Of a DNA stretch of 64,000 nucleotides, positions 23,969 through 36,970 are shown one piece after another. A program made the translations under genes and the position numbers. The DNA is from Gonium pectorale (Eukaryota > Chlorophyta > Chlorophyceae > Chlamydomonadales > Volvocaceae). Location of the stretch: assembly GCA_001584585.1 (NCBI GenBank), contig LSYV01000040.1:257006-321005 (forward strand), in the 5' to 3' direction. The notes beneath the pieces were generated by a model. It was not told where the DNA came from. It did no database searches and saw only the letters and a list, made by a program, of their open reading frames with translations. Numbering within the stretch: position 1 is the first letter of the stretch; each line of letters starts with the position of its first letter.

Positions 23969-25567
23969 GAGAATCCTAACGTGTCCGCTCGTCTTGGAGC
24001 GATACGCATCCACTGGAGCACCTATGGGGTGTTCGGGCTTCGACTAACAGACTGACAACCGGGAACGAAGCTGTGTTGCAAGGATCCGCGCATCAGTTGA
24101 CGATACGGGACGTCGCGGCCGGTTTGCAATTGGGGCCAAGTTGCGTTGCTCATGTGGCGATGGCTGGAAGGGGCATTCCGCGGGCAAATGACCATCGGGA
24201 GTCCGGCCCGGATGGCGACCCATGGGTCGGTGGACGGACCATTGACCCTACCCTGGGTCTGTCAGTCTTATGAGGCGTCCCTCAACCCCGTGTTGGGGTC
24301 AAGGTACATTCTGCGAAATGGACAGCGCGTCAATGCACGTGTAACATTCACAATAGTGCAACACCGATGCGTTGGCCCATCTGCCGTTGGCGATGTCTGG
24401 CTCAGTTGGCTCAGTTGGGGACTTTGATAAGAACACATCAACGCACTCGAGCAGGTCTCGAAAAAGGTGTAGGAAATAGGCACGACAACGCACGACATAC
24501 CTTATGACAGCACAAATACGCACGGCGCAGGACAGAAGGCACAACTGCGCATACAGCAGCTTCATGTCAACAATTACCGCAATGGCTCCATGTAAACACA
24601 GCTATGCCTTCCATGCAAGTATGTACACCGCAAAGAGCTTGGGCATGACAGCGTGAACGGACGTTGCACTATGTAGCGCTGTGTGTGCGGTAGGGCGCAC
24701 GATGAGGGCCAGTTCCGTCACCACGCTTACTTCCTGGCTATTACGCGGACATCGCACGTCAGAGCAAATCCTCGTACTTTGCCTTGGAGTACTCGGCAGG
24801 TATCTCCAGTTCGGTACCTCCTCAGGCCGCAACACCCGGTCCTACGTAATGCGCGCAAAGCAGTCACATTCACGGACTCCGTTGCGAAAGCCGCGGTCTG
24901 GGAGCCAGGATTCTAATCCGAAGATGGCGGACTTCCATCGTTCCAGCGGCCACTGGCCAGATGAGCAGTGGCTGGCAAGGCACAGACTATGTCAGCTGGG
25001 AAAGGGGGTACACAGCCACGAGGACAGCTGCACGCGGCAGCGGCGAGCATGCACGCCCCCCAATGAGAAGAGGGAGCACATGTAGCACACAGGGTACGGA
25101 CACAAACGGGGCCCACATTATGCAACGGCCCACGTCTAACGGAGAGTCAGCAGAAAGCACTTCGCCAGCACCACATGCCGTGATTTCGAGATCAGCTATG
25201 TATTGAACGCATCTGCAAATGTATTTACGAAGTGGGTAATAGCACGATGCCGGAGCAGATCGCCTGTAGAGAGTAGGCAAACGACCGCTGCTTGGCAACC
25301 CACTCATCAGAAGCTTGGCTGTCTCACGTGGCAGCCGGACGTCGAGAGGGAGCTTGATATGACTTTCAAATTAGACATTGGGAAGAAGGCATCCAACGCC
25401 GCACTCTGATGGCAAAGCGACACCCCAAAACCCGGGATTACGACACGCACGAAGGCATTCGGGCCTCCCTGAAATTCAAGTTGAAGAGGACCGATGTGAG
25501 GCGGACCGGCCAACCTCGCAACCACCGAAGTCCCAAATAAAGGACCAATCTAGTGGAAGAGCCCCAG
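23969..25567. other. Region between the convergent Tcp11 and receptor-kinase genes
   Basis: No gene is recognised. Part of it (about 24900-25260, read on the minus strand) resembles 54690-54950 read on the plus strand; for example ctgctcatctggccagtggcc matches ctgctcatctggccaccggcc. The inverted duplication therefore continues past the kinase stop codons. TGTAAC near 24343 could end the Tcp11 transcript. Confidence 0.55.
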
Positions 25568-28500
25568 TCAGACGACGACGACGACGACGGCCTTTGTACC
25601 CAGGCGTGAATGCGCAAGAGCCTGCGGCCGTGGATGCGAAGCAGTAGGGCAGGAGCGGTGAGCGGCTGCCATACTTAACACACTCATGATACCGACGCTG
25701 GGATTGTAGCCCTTCCACTGCAGTCACGTCCACATTAGCCAAGGTGCACGCACACCCGTGCCGACGTACCTCCTGCAGCAGGAGCAGCTCCTTCACCAGC
25801 TCGGCCGCCGCGGGCCGGCGCGCCGGGTCCTCGTCCCAGCACGCTCTGATGATGCCTAGCAGCTTGGGCGGGCAGCGCTCCGGCGGGAGGCAGTCCATCG
25901 GCAGGCGCTGCTTGCGCAGGCTGATCGCAAAGGCAACCTGCACAACAGCACCAGCACAGGGCTGGGGTGCTGGATTGTTCGGACCCGAGGACAGCGCAGC
26001 AGCGCACTGTGCGGGCGGTGCGATTGAAAGGAGATATAAAAGGTAGCGGAATGAGAACAAGACCAATCAGGGCAGCCAGTAAGAGGGTGTGCGGAGGCCT
26101 GGGGCCGCATCTACACATAGGGCAGCCGCATCACAGCTCGCGGCATTGCGAAATTACTAGCACAGACTCCTGTTTGCGGCCAGTAGCTTGTGCGAACCGT
26201 GGTCCGCGAAAGAAGAAAACCGTGCGGCGAGGTGCCGGGCCAGCACGCAAGCACTCACCTGCACTAGCTGCATTCCCTTCCAGGGCTGGCAGCCGCTGAG
26301 CATCTCCCACAGGATCACGCCGAACGCGTACACGTCCTAGGGGGTTAGGGCGGTTAGGGCGGCGAAGGGCAAGGAGCCAGTAAGCGTTCCTTTCCCGCTG
26401 GAAACGGTTCAGCCCTGGTGGTTGGTGGCGCTTAGTGCAATCGGCCCAGGAATCCTCGTGCGGGGCAACCAGCACTGAGCACCCCCCGACCCCGGCCCAC
26501 ACTCCACTGCAACGGCGGGTACCACCCACAGCTGACTACCGGCACTACTGCCGCGCTCAACTCACAGCTCTATCGGTGATCGTGTGATTGGTGATGTCGA
26601 AGGTTTCGGGCGCCATGTAGGCGGCCTGCGTGTCGGTGCAAGGCGTGTTGCGGTCGGTCTGGTCAGGCATGGGCGCATGGAGAGACGGAGGTCGGACCGC
26701 AGGGAGGTGCAGGCGTGGCACCGACCGAGGGCAAGAAAAGGCCCGACCAGCGACCACGCACCTCCGCATTGGCGGGCCACTGCGTCGAGTGCCAGGGAGA
26801 GGCGTGCACGGCGCATGGCCACACGCCCCAACAGCAAGCACCACGAGCCGCCTGACACACAGCCTCGAGTCCACGAGCAAACCGGGCAGCACCCAAACGG
26901 ATGCAGCTGCGCCGAGCAAACTTACTGTCCCGACTTCTGGGCGATTGGTTACGAGCGTCGTACTGCGCAGGCGCGACAAGCCGAAGTCCTGCGGGGGCAG
27001 GCACAAGGAGAGCAGCTTTGGTACGGAGTCGGTTGTGTACACTGGTACGGCATGCAGTGGCGGCCGAGCAAAGACGCATCGTCGGCAAGTTGCATGAGGC
27101 GTCCCTGGTGAGGTCATGTTGTGGGACCGGACCTGCGGATCATCCCCCTTTTGCGCCGGCTCACCGCTAGCTTGACGATTGGCTTTGGATTCTCGAGCTG
27201 GGAGACAAGGATGTTGCCGGGTTTCAAGTCTGCGCGGTCGAGGTTTGGGCAAGGGCTTTGGAAGGGCTCTCAGCGAAGGGTGCAAAGGATGCTGTACCGT
27301 AGGTGAAGCCTAAGGCAGGAGATGCTGAGAGCGGCGGATTTGCCAATCCTTGTGTAGGGGTGGACCCTATCGGGATGCAGCACCTAGCCCCAGGATCACC
27401 GCTCATGAATGCTTACCCCGATGCAGGATGGTGGGGTGCAGGTAGGCCAGCGCTTGCGCCACCTGGAGGGCGATGTGCAGCACCTGGCAACGACGGCAAA
27501 GAAGGCGGATCCGATCCTTCAAAACACGTTGCCAGGCTGTAACAGGGAACGACACTGCCGACCGACTTCCAGCATGCAGTACATGGCCAGGCTTCGGACG
27601 GTCACCGAACAGCAGCAACTGAAAGAGGCCATTACCCAGGGTAAGCGCACCGTTGGCAGCGGCAGTAAACGTGGCTCCTTGCCGCCGCCGCCGTACAGCA
27701 TCCGGTCCAGGGAGCTGTCCATCAGCTCCATCACCAGGCACGCGCGGGGCCCGCTGCGCCCAACCAAGGGGTGGGCCGGCAGGCGTCGTCACGCAGGCAG
27801 CCAGGTCGGTTGTCACTTGACAAGAGTCAGTGGGCCTCATCACCGGGGGAGATCTATGCTACCCTTCGGGTGCGGGGTCCGTGCGTGGCAAGCGCTGTTG
27901 TGCGCAGCGCACACGGGGCCCGCACCGACCCTTCCTACCATGTTACGCCCGAGCTCCGGCGGCAGTAAACATCAATTTACCCCGTCCCGTCTTCCGAGGG
28001 GAAACACTCACTTTAGGGATGCCGCCAGTAGTCGGATCACGTTGGGGTGTTGGCAACGCGCCAGCACCTCCACCTCCTGTCCCAACGTGCGAGCGGCAGC
28101 GGTCCCAGTGCCCGTCGCTTCCGTCTTCTGGGAGGCGACCACCAGCCCGTTCTGCATTGCGTGCTGCCTCTCCGCCGCGCGCCCAAAGCCCACAGCCGGG
28201 GGCGCAATGGAATCGCTCGAAATCATATCTCCGTAGGCGCAGCCGCTCGGCAGCGCCGGAGCCGGGTCCGTCGCGACAGTCGCCAAGGGCAAGCCGCCAG
28301 TGGCAGCTGTGGCGCCGCCCTGAGGCGGGCTCGCGAACAAAGCGGGAGACGGCTGCGCGGGCTCGCCGAAGCGTCCCGGCTGGTGTTTCCGGTCTGGTCT
28401 CTCAATGGCCGATGCATCCCACAGGCCCACGTTTAAAATCTTGACGGCGACCCGCTCCCCGCGGTAAGCTCCCAGGACCACGCGGCCAAAGGCCCCCGTG

Positions 28501-31500
28501 CCCAGGGTGGTCCCCAGGAGCTGAACCTCAGAGCCGGCGCCGCCCTCCTCATCGCAGTCGGCTGAAGCGGTTGGGTCGTACTGGAGGTTCAAGTTCACCC
28601 CCGGCGCGACGGGTGTGAGCGGAGTGAGGGGCAGTGGGCAGAGCTCGGCAAGTTGGGTGCTCGCCAGGAGCTGCTCGGCTGAGCCTGTGACGCGGCGAAG
28701 GCATGTGCGGGGCGGTTGCCCCGCCCCGCGGGGTATCACAGCGTTACTTGCCGCAGACGGACGCATCCACAGAACAGAAGTACGAAGTAAAACTCTCATG
28801 GTTGCAGTTTCATGTCAGTGCATGTGGCCTTGGTTGGCTTTGACTGTCCCCTGTCATGGTGTAAACGGGCCTTCGCATACTCGTTCTGTAGCCGGCGCGG
28901 CCTAGAGGTCGGTGTTGGGAAAGGGACAGGAGGCGAGGCAGCAGGTAGCAATCCGAAGTGCTGCATCTACCCACCCTGGAAGCCTTAAACGCCTTGCCGG
29001 ACCTACGCAGCGCCCAGGATAATGCGCAGAAGTCCCCGAGCCCCAGCAATGGCCAAGGCGCAGACGGCCACGGCCCGACCCCGGCCATCCCGGCAATAGC
29101 CCTTCGCTGCAACGCGCCCCGTGCGATGGTCTCGCCTGCAATGCCGCTGCTGCTCTGGTGCGTGGGCAGCTGTCCGGAGGCGCAGGTGCACGATCCCTTG
29201 GCCTGCGGCGACGGGGGGTGCTCCCAGTCGCCGGGCGGGGCCGCGCTCGCGACGCTGAGCGGGTCTGGGCCGTGCGTTGACTTGGTGTCGGAGCTGGCGC
29301 GGGGGTGGTACTCGCTGCTCCTGTGCCAGAGACAGCGGTGCGGGACAGCGGGAATCAGCAGTGGCAACGAGATAGGCATCGATAGGCCTGTGGGACAGTG
29401 AATGGCGAGCGGTTTGGGCCGCCCGAGCTCTGTACCTACGGTACCTGATGGCCGCTTGGCGCTTCATCCGAACCGCCGCCGCCAGCAGCCCCAGCAGCAG
29501 AAGGCCCCCTGCCGGAGCGCAGACGGAACGCCGGCAATCAATCAATCAATGGCAAGCGGCTGAGCCTGCGCCATTTTTGCTGTACGCAAGCAGCACGCGG
29601 TTAGCAGCCTCGGGGCCTCCGCGCCTCCTGACACGCCCAGTGACACCGCCGCGTGAGCTGACTTACCGGTTACAGCCTTGCACCCCGGGCCACCCTGAAA
29701 TACCCGAGATCCTGTCTACCATATCCCCTGGCCATCGAAACATTTTCGCGCACCTCCCAGGAGGCCGCCCAGCAGGCCCCCCAAGAGGGCTCCCCGATGG
29801 CCGTCGCCCGCGCCGCCAGGGTCCGCTGCCGCGAGGGGCAGGGGCGAGGCCGGCGGAGGCGATGGGCTGCTGCTGCTGTTGCTGCTGCCGGCGACAGTCC
29901 TCTTGAAGCAGCCGACCGACCCAAGCTGAGTAAAGCACTCGTCGGTCATCGTCGCTTCGCACTGTGTGTAAAAATGCCCACGCGGGCCGGAAAGCGGGAC
30001 TGATTCAGCTTGCGGCGGCCTGCAGGAACGCGGAGAGACTGAAAGTGTACGCTGCTGCGTGGCGACACCTCCCACTAAGCTTCGTGCGTGGTGAATGTTG
30101 GGACGCGCACTACGTATAAACACGTCCAGGGCAGCCAGGCACATGGAACACTGAACAGATAGCCCGAGGCCCCACCCCAGCCCATGACGGGGACCCTTTT
30201 CCAGGCTCCTGGCCAGAGCTGCATCTGGGGGCTGTGAGACCCGCCGCATGTGTGTTGGTGGCCGGCGCGCAGGCACCTACCTCACTGCTGCGGCCATATC
30301 CGGTGACGAAACGGCAATGGACTCCTTACGAGCACCAACCCCTGCAGACACTTACGATATAATAGGTCTGGACCAGCCACGCATAGTAGTAGCTGATCGT
30401 CATGACATTGCCGAATGCGTCCGTGTCGATACCTGGGTGGGGTTGGCGGAGGAGTGCCAAGGCACTTTTAGGGCAATCTCCGGAAATTGGAACCACGCTG
30501 AAAGCGTGCATCCCTCGCCGGCACCTAACGCCGTGACGAAGAGGCGGTGTGCCGCAGGCGAGCGCAATGTTGCTTCGAGACAATACAACATGGGCTTCTT
30601 GACAACAATATTCGCTCGTACCCATCGTGTGACGCATGGAGCCAATGCGCAGCGCACCGGAGCCTTGAGGCGCAGCGGAAGCGTTTCGCATTCGCACAGC
30701 TAGCAACAAAAGTATTCTGTCTCCTCCCTTGTCCCCTTCCGACCCCACCTCACCAAACATGGCCAAGTCGCCCCAAAAGCCCTGGGCAGGGGCGCAAAGG
30801 AACAAACCGGACACGGGGGGGCGCGTCACTCAACACACCGGAAAGGCGGGACTAGGAACTGTTGGAGGTCCCGACAGACAAGCCGTAGCCTAGGGCACTG
30901 GGAAACGACAGCCTTTGACGCGCCGCACCCCGGCACCCGTTGTGCCAATGGGGTGTGGGGCTGCAAGGCAAAAGCGTGGACATATTGATGGGACGGCTCA
31001 CAAGAGGCGGAGGTTCGACGTGGCTGCTCTGACGCCCATGCAGGCACACTGTCACACCATTTTGATGATAACACAAGAGCGGGACTGTCCGTACCCTCGC
31101 GGACCAGCAGCGCTGCATGAGCGGCGCCGAGGTGTCGTTGGTGCACCCCGCCAGGGGCCCGAGCCGCTGCTGCGACTGGACTCCGGGGAAGGCTGCCGGC
31201 CGCGGCATCGTGTTGGATGAGACGTTGTTCAGGGCCGCCGGCAAGCAAGCCCCTGCAGCCGCGCGGGCAGGGACAATGGCAGGGGAAGCGAACGAATGCG
31301 CCGGACCCGAAATCACCGCCGGTTCAGCCCTTGTTGCTCACATTGCTTGGCTTGCACGACGGCGTGTGCTGTGTGCAGGACGCCTGGTACCGGCGCTGCT
31401 GCGCACGCAGCCAGCCTTCACAAACGTGTGTCCCCTCTATCCATTCCTCCCTTTCTGCCCTCAAGAGTGGGAAACAGGGGGCCACAACGTAACCCACAAA

Positions 31501-33011
31501 GGATCCAGGACCCAAGCTTGGACAATGGGCCTGAACCCCGGCCCAAGGCTTCCAGCCGCGCCCGGGACAATTGTCAGTTGGCGGGGGGGGGGGCGACCCC
31601 AGGCGACCAACAGATCGTGGCGCGCAGGGAGCGCCTGAAGGTCAGGATGCCCGTGGGCCGAAACGTACATGAGAGTGCGGCACTCACGCCCGCGCGCCGC
31701 CGTATAATCGCAACCATACCGGGGCGACCGGCGGGCTCTGCACTTACGGACTAGCAGGGCCGCATTATTGGCCATAACTGTCCCATAGAGCGGCGCCCTG
31801 CTGGTAGTCCCGACGTCCATGGGTTTGTTGACAATGATGTCCATTCCGGGCGCCTGTGGCAACATCACGCGTGGCAAATTGATTTAGAAAAGCAATCCGT
31901 ATCGAGCCACGAGCAAGTCCTATCACCGTACAGCATTGCGCCGTTCAGCAACCCAGTAGGCACCGTAAGCGCGGGCTGGCTTCCGCTAGGAGCAACGCGG
32001 GACTTCGCGTGTGGCTTCCTGTCTGAAAGGAAGAACCTATCACTGCGCTGCGTCTCCAAGCCGGCGCTGGATTCAAGAGAGCCGCCCCACCACTGCAAAC
32101 AGCGAATTGCACCCTGAGTGATAAGCACCCTGCGACACACGGCAATCCAACACCCAACCCGTCCGTCTCTCCAGGGGGCGGTCAACATGAAGTGCCGAAG
32201 GCGTCGCTGAACTGGCTAGCGCTAATAGAATACGTCAGGCGGTTGCTGGGCACTCGGATCAGGCGCCGTCTTCGAAGGATGGAAAGACGATGGAAAGACA
32301 CTCGCCTGGAAATGTGGTTCTGACCGGAAGCGGCTCAGGACCACCCGTGTGAAGGTCAGGAAGTACCCAGGCCCCAACTGGATCTGCAACGTCGTCACGC
32401 ACGGCGAGAGACGCGTGCACCGGGCCGCCACATGGTGAGATCCTCTTGGCAAGTTACGTTGAAAATGACCAACCGGAGGCTAAGTACGTCTACGTCAGTT
32501 GTGCGCCTGGAGTCGTTGGCATGTGGCGCGCAACTACAGCACACCGCATCGCGCGCAGATGTCAATGAACCTTAAGTGCAGATCGCACGCCATAGGAACT
32601 GCGCAAGCCTTACGTTCCGTGTCCATGGTACCTTACCTACCTGTTACCTGCCTCCGCTGGAAACGTCCTGAACCAAAACGTGGTACTATCGCACATGCCT
32701 ACCTTGTCACGCACTAGGCCGAAGTCCAGCGTGAGCCAACGTTCACTCTCCGCATGCTGCCCCATGATTGTAAAATTTCGCGCCAGCAGCACAGGTGTCG
32801 AGATGGCAATCCAGTCCAGCTCCGCTATGTAAATGTTGCTGGTCATGATGGCTAGTTGGATACGAGCATCCGCAAGAGCTGCGGCCAACTCAACTCCACT
32901 GGCACACTGAACTGCTGGCTGTCCACCGTGGGCTTCATCCTCCAAGGCAGCCAGGGCCATAACATGCTGCGCCACTAATATTGCTAGAGCCAACGCTCCA
33001 ATTGTAGACAT
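25568..33011 (-). CDS. Receptor-like protein kinase, minus-strand copy (RLK-B)
   Basis: Single-pass membrane kinase. Signal peptide MSTIGALALAILVAQHVMAL starts at ATG 33011. The ectodomain exon ends near 32695 (LLARNFTIMGQ...LDFGLVRDK). Further ectodomain exons lie near 32430-32330 (QIQLGPGYFLTFTRVVLSRF), 31860-31760, 31245-31095 (Asn-Val-Ser and Asn-Asp-Thr glycosylation sequons), 30437-30360 (GIDTDAFGNVMTISYYYAW) and 29975-29750. A transmembrane exon near 29504-29440 (GLLLLGLLAAAVRMKRQAAI) is followed by a Ser/Pro-rich juxtamembrane exon (29375-29075). Kinase exons: G-loop LGTGAFGRVVLG and VAVK (28590-28420), a long insert, alphaC VLARCQHPNVIRLL, hinge CLVMELMDSS (27760), HRDLKPGN split by an intron (27420/27240), DFGLSRL (26975), YMAPETFD (26620) and DVYGFGVILWEML (26330). 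The last exon is near 25625, with TGA at 25570-25568. All catalytic motifs are present. The substrate is unknown and exon 3 is uncertain. Confidence 0.85.
25571..25588 (-). repeat. (GTC)6 trinucleotide repeat encoding a poly-valine tail
   Basis: Six GTC codons directly precede the TGA of the minus-strand receptor kinase and give a C-terminus of six valines. At the same place the plus-strand paralogue ends ALAYTRLGTMTVAF without the repeat. Confidence 0.85.
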
Positions 33012-36000
33012 GTTCTGGTTCAGCAGAAGGCACATACAACGTACGGCCCCAGTTTGGCGGATACCTGGAAAGCGCATCCGTAGACAATAATAATCCATCG
33101 TCGAGGGCTCCTTTAGGATAGCTATGTCCAGGACTGCTGCTTTGCCTGCCGCGGACCGCGTGCGTCAGATGTAAGCACAATATTATTATACAGTAAGTAT
33201 AAGGTAAACTACGTATGGAGAAAACAGTGCGCAACCGTTGAAAGTCTGGCTGCGTAGTACAGTTAGAGCTTGGGCGACGGTTGGTACCAGACGGTGGGGA
33301 GTGAGGCCTTCAGCTCCTTTGTCTCCTCTCTCAGAGCGGTTTTGCCCTTATTATGCCCCTGTTCACCAAGCTGTGGCTGGCTGGCTTGAAGGTGGAACCG
33401 ACAGAGCATCTCTGTCTGCTCTGGTAATTCCGCCGAATCCTGTCATCAATGTCATGCTATGGGCCACTCGGTGGGCGCCATGGCCACAGGGCTGCAAACC
33501 AAGCGAGTGACGGCAGCTGCCCGCGCCGCACTACTGCGGCCTGCCTAACCGACGACAGCGGCACCCATGCACTCGGGGGCTGTCTTCACCCCGAGTTGAA
33601 GGCTTTATCCATAGCCAGACAAAACGACGGTGTGCTAACCGTTGCCAGTGCACTTCAAAGGGGCAGCTATGGCGGTTGTTACATGATAATGGACGCCTGC
33701 TCGATCGAGCGCGGGACAAGGCGCCAAACTATATCGACGGCGACAGGCTCCCAGCCTGGCTGCTAACTCGGCTAGCAAAGAGCGACCCGAAGAAACTTGG
33801 CAAGATGCGCCCAGACCTCTACATGCGACCAAGAAAGGGCAGTATCCGCGCACACGGTCGGCCCGCAGTAAACACACGACTTATATCCTGGAGGTTGGAT
33901 ACTGCTATGACACACGCCACAACAGCAAGCAGCAAGAAAAGTTGGATCAACACACAATGACGAACTCGTCACCCCCCTCAGGCGGGGAAGCAGGCTGGAA
34001 AGTGCGATATGCGCCCCAGGAAGCCATTAGCATGGGTACACCGCCGGCACCCTTCGACAGGATATGACATTATATGACCCAGCTCCTCCGCGGGCTTGGG
34101 CTCACTGCTGAGCAGACACATGCATGCTGTTGTACCCTCCACCGAAAGTCAGTCCACTGGACGACAGTGATAAACACACGGAGATTCGAACTCCTTAAGC
34201 CCGACCGACAGCCCCAGCCCGGCTGGCCACCCCGAGCATAGAGAACCCTCCGAGGGGGGCGAACAAGGCAGGGGTCAGGGGTCTTGGCGCGATGGGTTGA
34301 TACGCGATGGACTACTCTCACGCAGCAGAAGCTGGTGGAGCGACGTGTGCTTCAGGGCACGCAGGGTCAGAGACGCGACAGACTACGACTCTGAACTTAC
34401 AATGGGTCTTTCGGCAGGCAAGCTGTAATGCCAGTGGCAACTCCAAAAGGCACCGCTCGTGATGAACTACGAACGTCAGCGTAAGCGCGCCAAGACGCCT
34501 GGTGGCGCTTGGCCACGGCGCTTGGCCCCCGGCAAGTGCCGTACAAACAAGGCCCTTGCCTGCAATCCTTATCCGCTTCCGTAACCGCTAACCGTACATC
34601 GGGAAGCCAGTGCTAAGTCCAAATACACGCAAGACACGCGCTACCTGCAACTACCAGATGCGCCTAGCGGTTCATCCTCATGTCCGGGACTGCCATGGCA
34701 TGAGTCAGTCCGCGCGACAACAACTCGCACCACAAAAACAGGGGCATGCTCAATAGTCATGCCGCACAGCACGCGTGCTGCATATCACGCGTTATGGCGT
34801 TACAACCCGGTATCACCCGGACACCCCTGCACGCTCCAACCCCCCTACTATCTATTCCATGGTGGTGGTACGCATGGGCAGCTTCGGCTGCCTGGACGGA
34901 CCACCCCCTTAATCCACGCCCGTGTCATGCCGGGCGTACATATTATTGTTATTATTATGTGCCTGACTCAGTGCGGGCCCGTACATACGTCACGTTGGCG
35001 GCGTGCTCTTACGGCTAAGCTCACACGTTCGGCTGTGGACCTCCGGGTTGAGCCCTCGGCTGGGACGGTGCTGGAAGCTGGGACCGTCGGTTAGGCTTTT
35101 GCAGGCGAGACGGAGACGGAGCCGTCGGGGCGGCGGCCCCACCCACCTGCCATTTGATGGGCCGCTGCATCAAGCGGCGGGCGGCGACGGCGTCCGGAAG
35201 TGTCTTGGTCAGGCAGGGGCAAGGATACGAAATTACGAATCCTTCTGAGCGTCACGGGGGCTGCTGCGTCGGTTGCGGGCGGCGTTGGCAGCTATGGCCG
35301 TCCTGGTCTGGCAGGGATGAGAAGGCTGTCCAGGCTGCCCCGCCCGAGGGTCGTGGGGGGGGGGGGGCTGCTGCACCGGCTGCGGGTGGTCATGGTAGCT
35401 GGATGGTGGGCCTTTCTGCGGTCTCGGTTCATGACGAAAAGGGGTGGCTTCATCGGCCAGTAGGGCGGAGTCCTGGAATCCATCGTCGAGGCAGGGCTTC
35501 TTCAGCCTATTTCCGACCACCCCGCATGTTTACGTACTCGAAGCAACACAATTCACATCCACCCACCCCAAAAGGTCACAGCCATCCCATCAATCCAACC
35601 ACCCCAACTACAACAAGCCTTCCTTTCCACCCAAACGGTACCAACGGCTCCACCCCTGTGACATGCCCGGCACGGGCGGACGTCCACGATGTCCCAAACA
35701 ATTTTTTTCGCCCGTGTGCCCAGGATCGCGTTTTGCCTGCGCTCACCCCTAGGCTGCTGTATGATGACAGAGACCTAGTTTAGCCCTCACTTCACCCCTT
35801 CTACGGAAAACCAACGGCACAGTTACCGTCGTGATGATGACGCAGCACGTCAGCCTCTTGGGTGTTGGGCGGAAGCGGAAGCGTAGTTGTAGACAGATGG
35901 CCTCGACTGGCAGCTGTCCAATCCACCTGGACCCAGGCCTCACGTGCACGAAACCCGCACACGCCTCCTAATCCACGCCTTCTCCGTTTCCACCTAAACC

Positions 36001-36350
36001 CAAGCCGTCAGATAGAGAAGCCGAAGGTCTTGAGAGGGAATAGCTTGAAAGAAGCTTGAAGCAGCTTGATAACTTGAGTCTTGACTCTTGAGAGTTGACG
36101 CCGTCCGCACAGGGGAAAGGGCGCGCTTGCAAGTAGGCAACACGGCACTGCGCACTGCCTGATTCAGGTGCTCGTGCCGTGAGAGAGAGCGGGCTCTGAG
36201 AGGCAAGGGATTGATTGCTCGCTCAGGATTACACAGAGGAAGGCAAGGGGAATTACGGTCCCCAGACCGGAACACTCGTAGTCAGAAGTCAGGTCAGGTC
36301 AGGTCAGGTCAAGGCTGTGACAGGCGCGCGTCAGCCGACGATGGGCGAAA
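33012..36350. other. Long stretch without a recognised gene
   Basis: This lies upstream of the minus-strand receptor kinase, so its promoter should be near 33012-33250. The rest shows no exon pattern that I can support. It holds a run of 13 G at 35355-35367, a 12-bp tandem ggcgcttggcca near 34508 and a pentanucleotide tandem (aggtc)n near 36288-36310. Confidence 0.5.
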
Positions 36351-36352
36351 AA

Positions 36353-36471
36353 AGAGAAATCTGCAGAGAAAGAGGGAGCCCGCCTCTACGGTCATACACG
36401 CCCGAAGGCGTGACGTTTCCAATAGGGCGGGCGGGTACAGAGCAAGACATGTGACGTTCGTCCCGCCCCCC
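36353..36471 (+). repeat. Dispersed repeat, copy 1 (about 120 bp)
   Basis: This matches 55552-55670 in the opposite orientation with only a few differences. It includes ctgcagagaaagagggagcc and a small hairpin around cacgcccgaaggcgtg. It lies just upstream of a LINE 3' end. Its type is unknown. Confidence 0.8.
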
Positions 36472-36537
36472 AAAATGTTCGTCTCGCTTGCTGTGAGATT
36501 TCGCTGACCTGGTACTGCCGCAGAAGGACTGAGAAGT

Positions 36538-36970
36538 TGTGTCAGCCGGGCACCCGTTCTTGCGGACAGGTGGCCCGACGCCTCGCTGTCCCTGCCCCTT
36601 CTCACTCTCGCTGCCCGTGTTTTGTCCCTGTTGTTCACTTGATTGCTTGATACCTAGGTGTGGGCCTCTCGACTGGTATGTGGTTTATGCCGCTCTTGGT
36701 CGGGACCAGCTCCAGGATGGCGCAGGGTTTAGTGACTCCACAGACCTGGTTGAGCTGTATGCTGGGTGGCGGGTCCCTGTGGTGCACGGCCCGTGTGTGG
36801 GTTTGCATGCCCGGTCACGGGCCCCTGTCTGTGTGCACCTGGGTGTTGAATGCTTGGTTTGTGTGATGGTGCTGCACTCTGCCCGTGCTCACCTCACAGG
36901 GATGTCCCGGTGGCAGGCCAGGTCCCCCAGTGTTGGGGGTACTGTAAGTCTGTAACGAAACCTGTCTGCC
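36538..36970 (+). mobile_element. LINE 3' end, second locus
   Basis: The stretch from about 36655 (GPLDWYVVYAALGRDQLQDG in translation) matches the reverse complement of about 19070-18930, and the tail at 36900-36968 (ccggtggcaggccaggtccc, then ctgtaacg) matches the tails at 18.8 and 20.2 kb. The end is followed by a CTGTCTGCCTGCC microsatellite. Only the 3' end is present, which is usual for 5'-truncated LINE insertions. Confidence 0.75.

Noticed and set aside
27409..28236. Plus-strand frame inside the minus-strand kinase, and its mirror at 51528-52658 on the minus strand
   Set aside because: Both are antisense to kinase exons with intact catalytic motifs; their similarity to each other only reflects the duplication.
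34170..34260. tRNA-like T-arm (ggagttcgaatctcc on the minus strand)
   Set aside because: The stem is imperfect, and no acceptor stem, D-arm or anticodon arm can be fitted around it.
35355..35367. Run of 13 G
   Set aside because: A simple homopolymer in non-coding DNA, also prone to sequencing error; reported only as a note.
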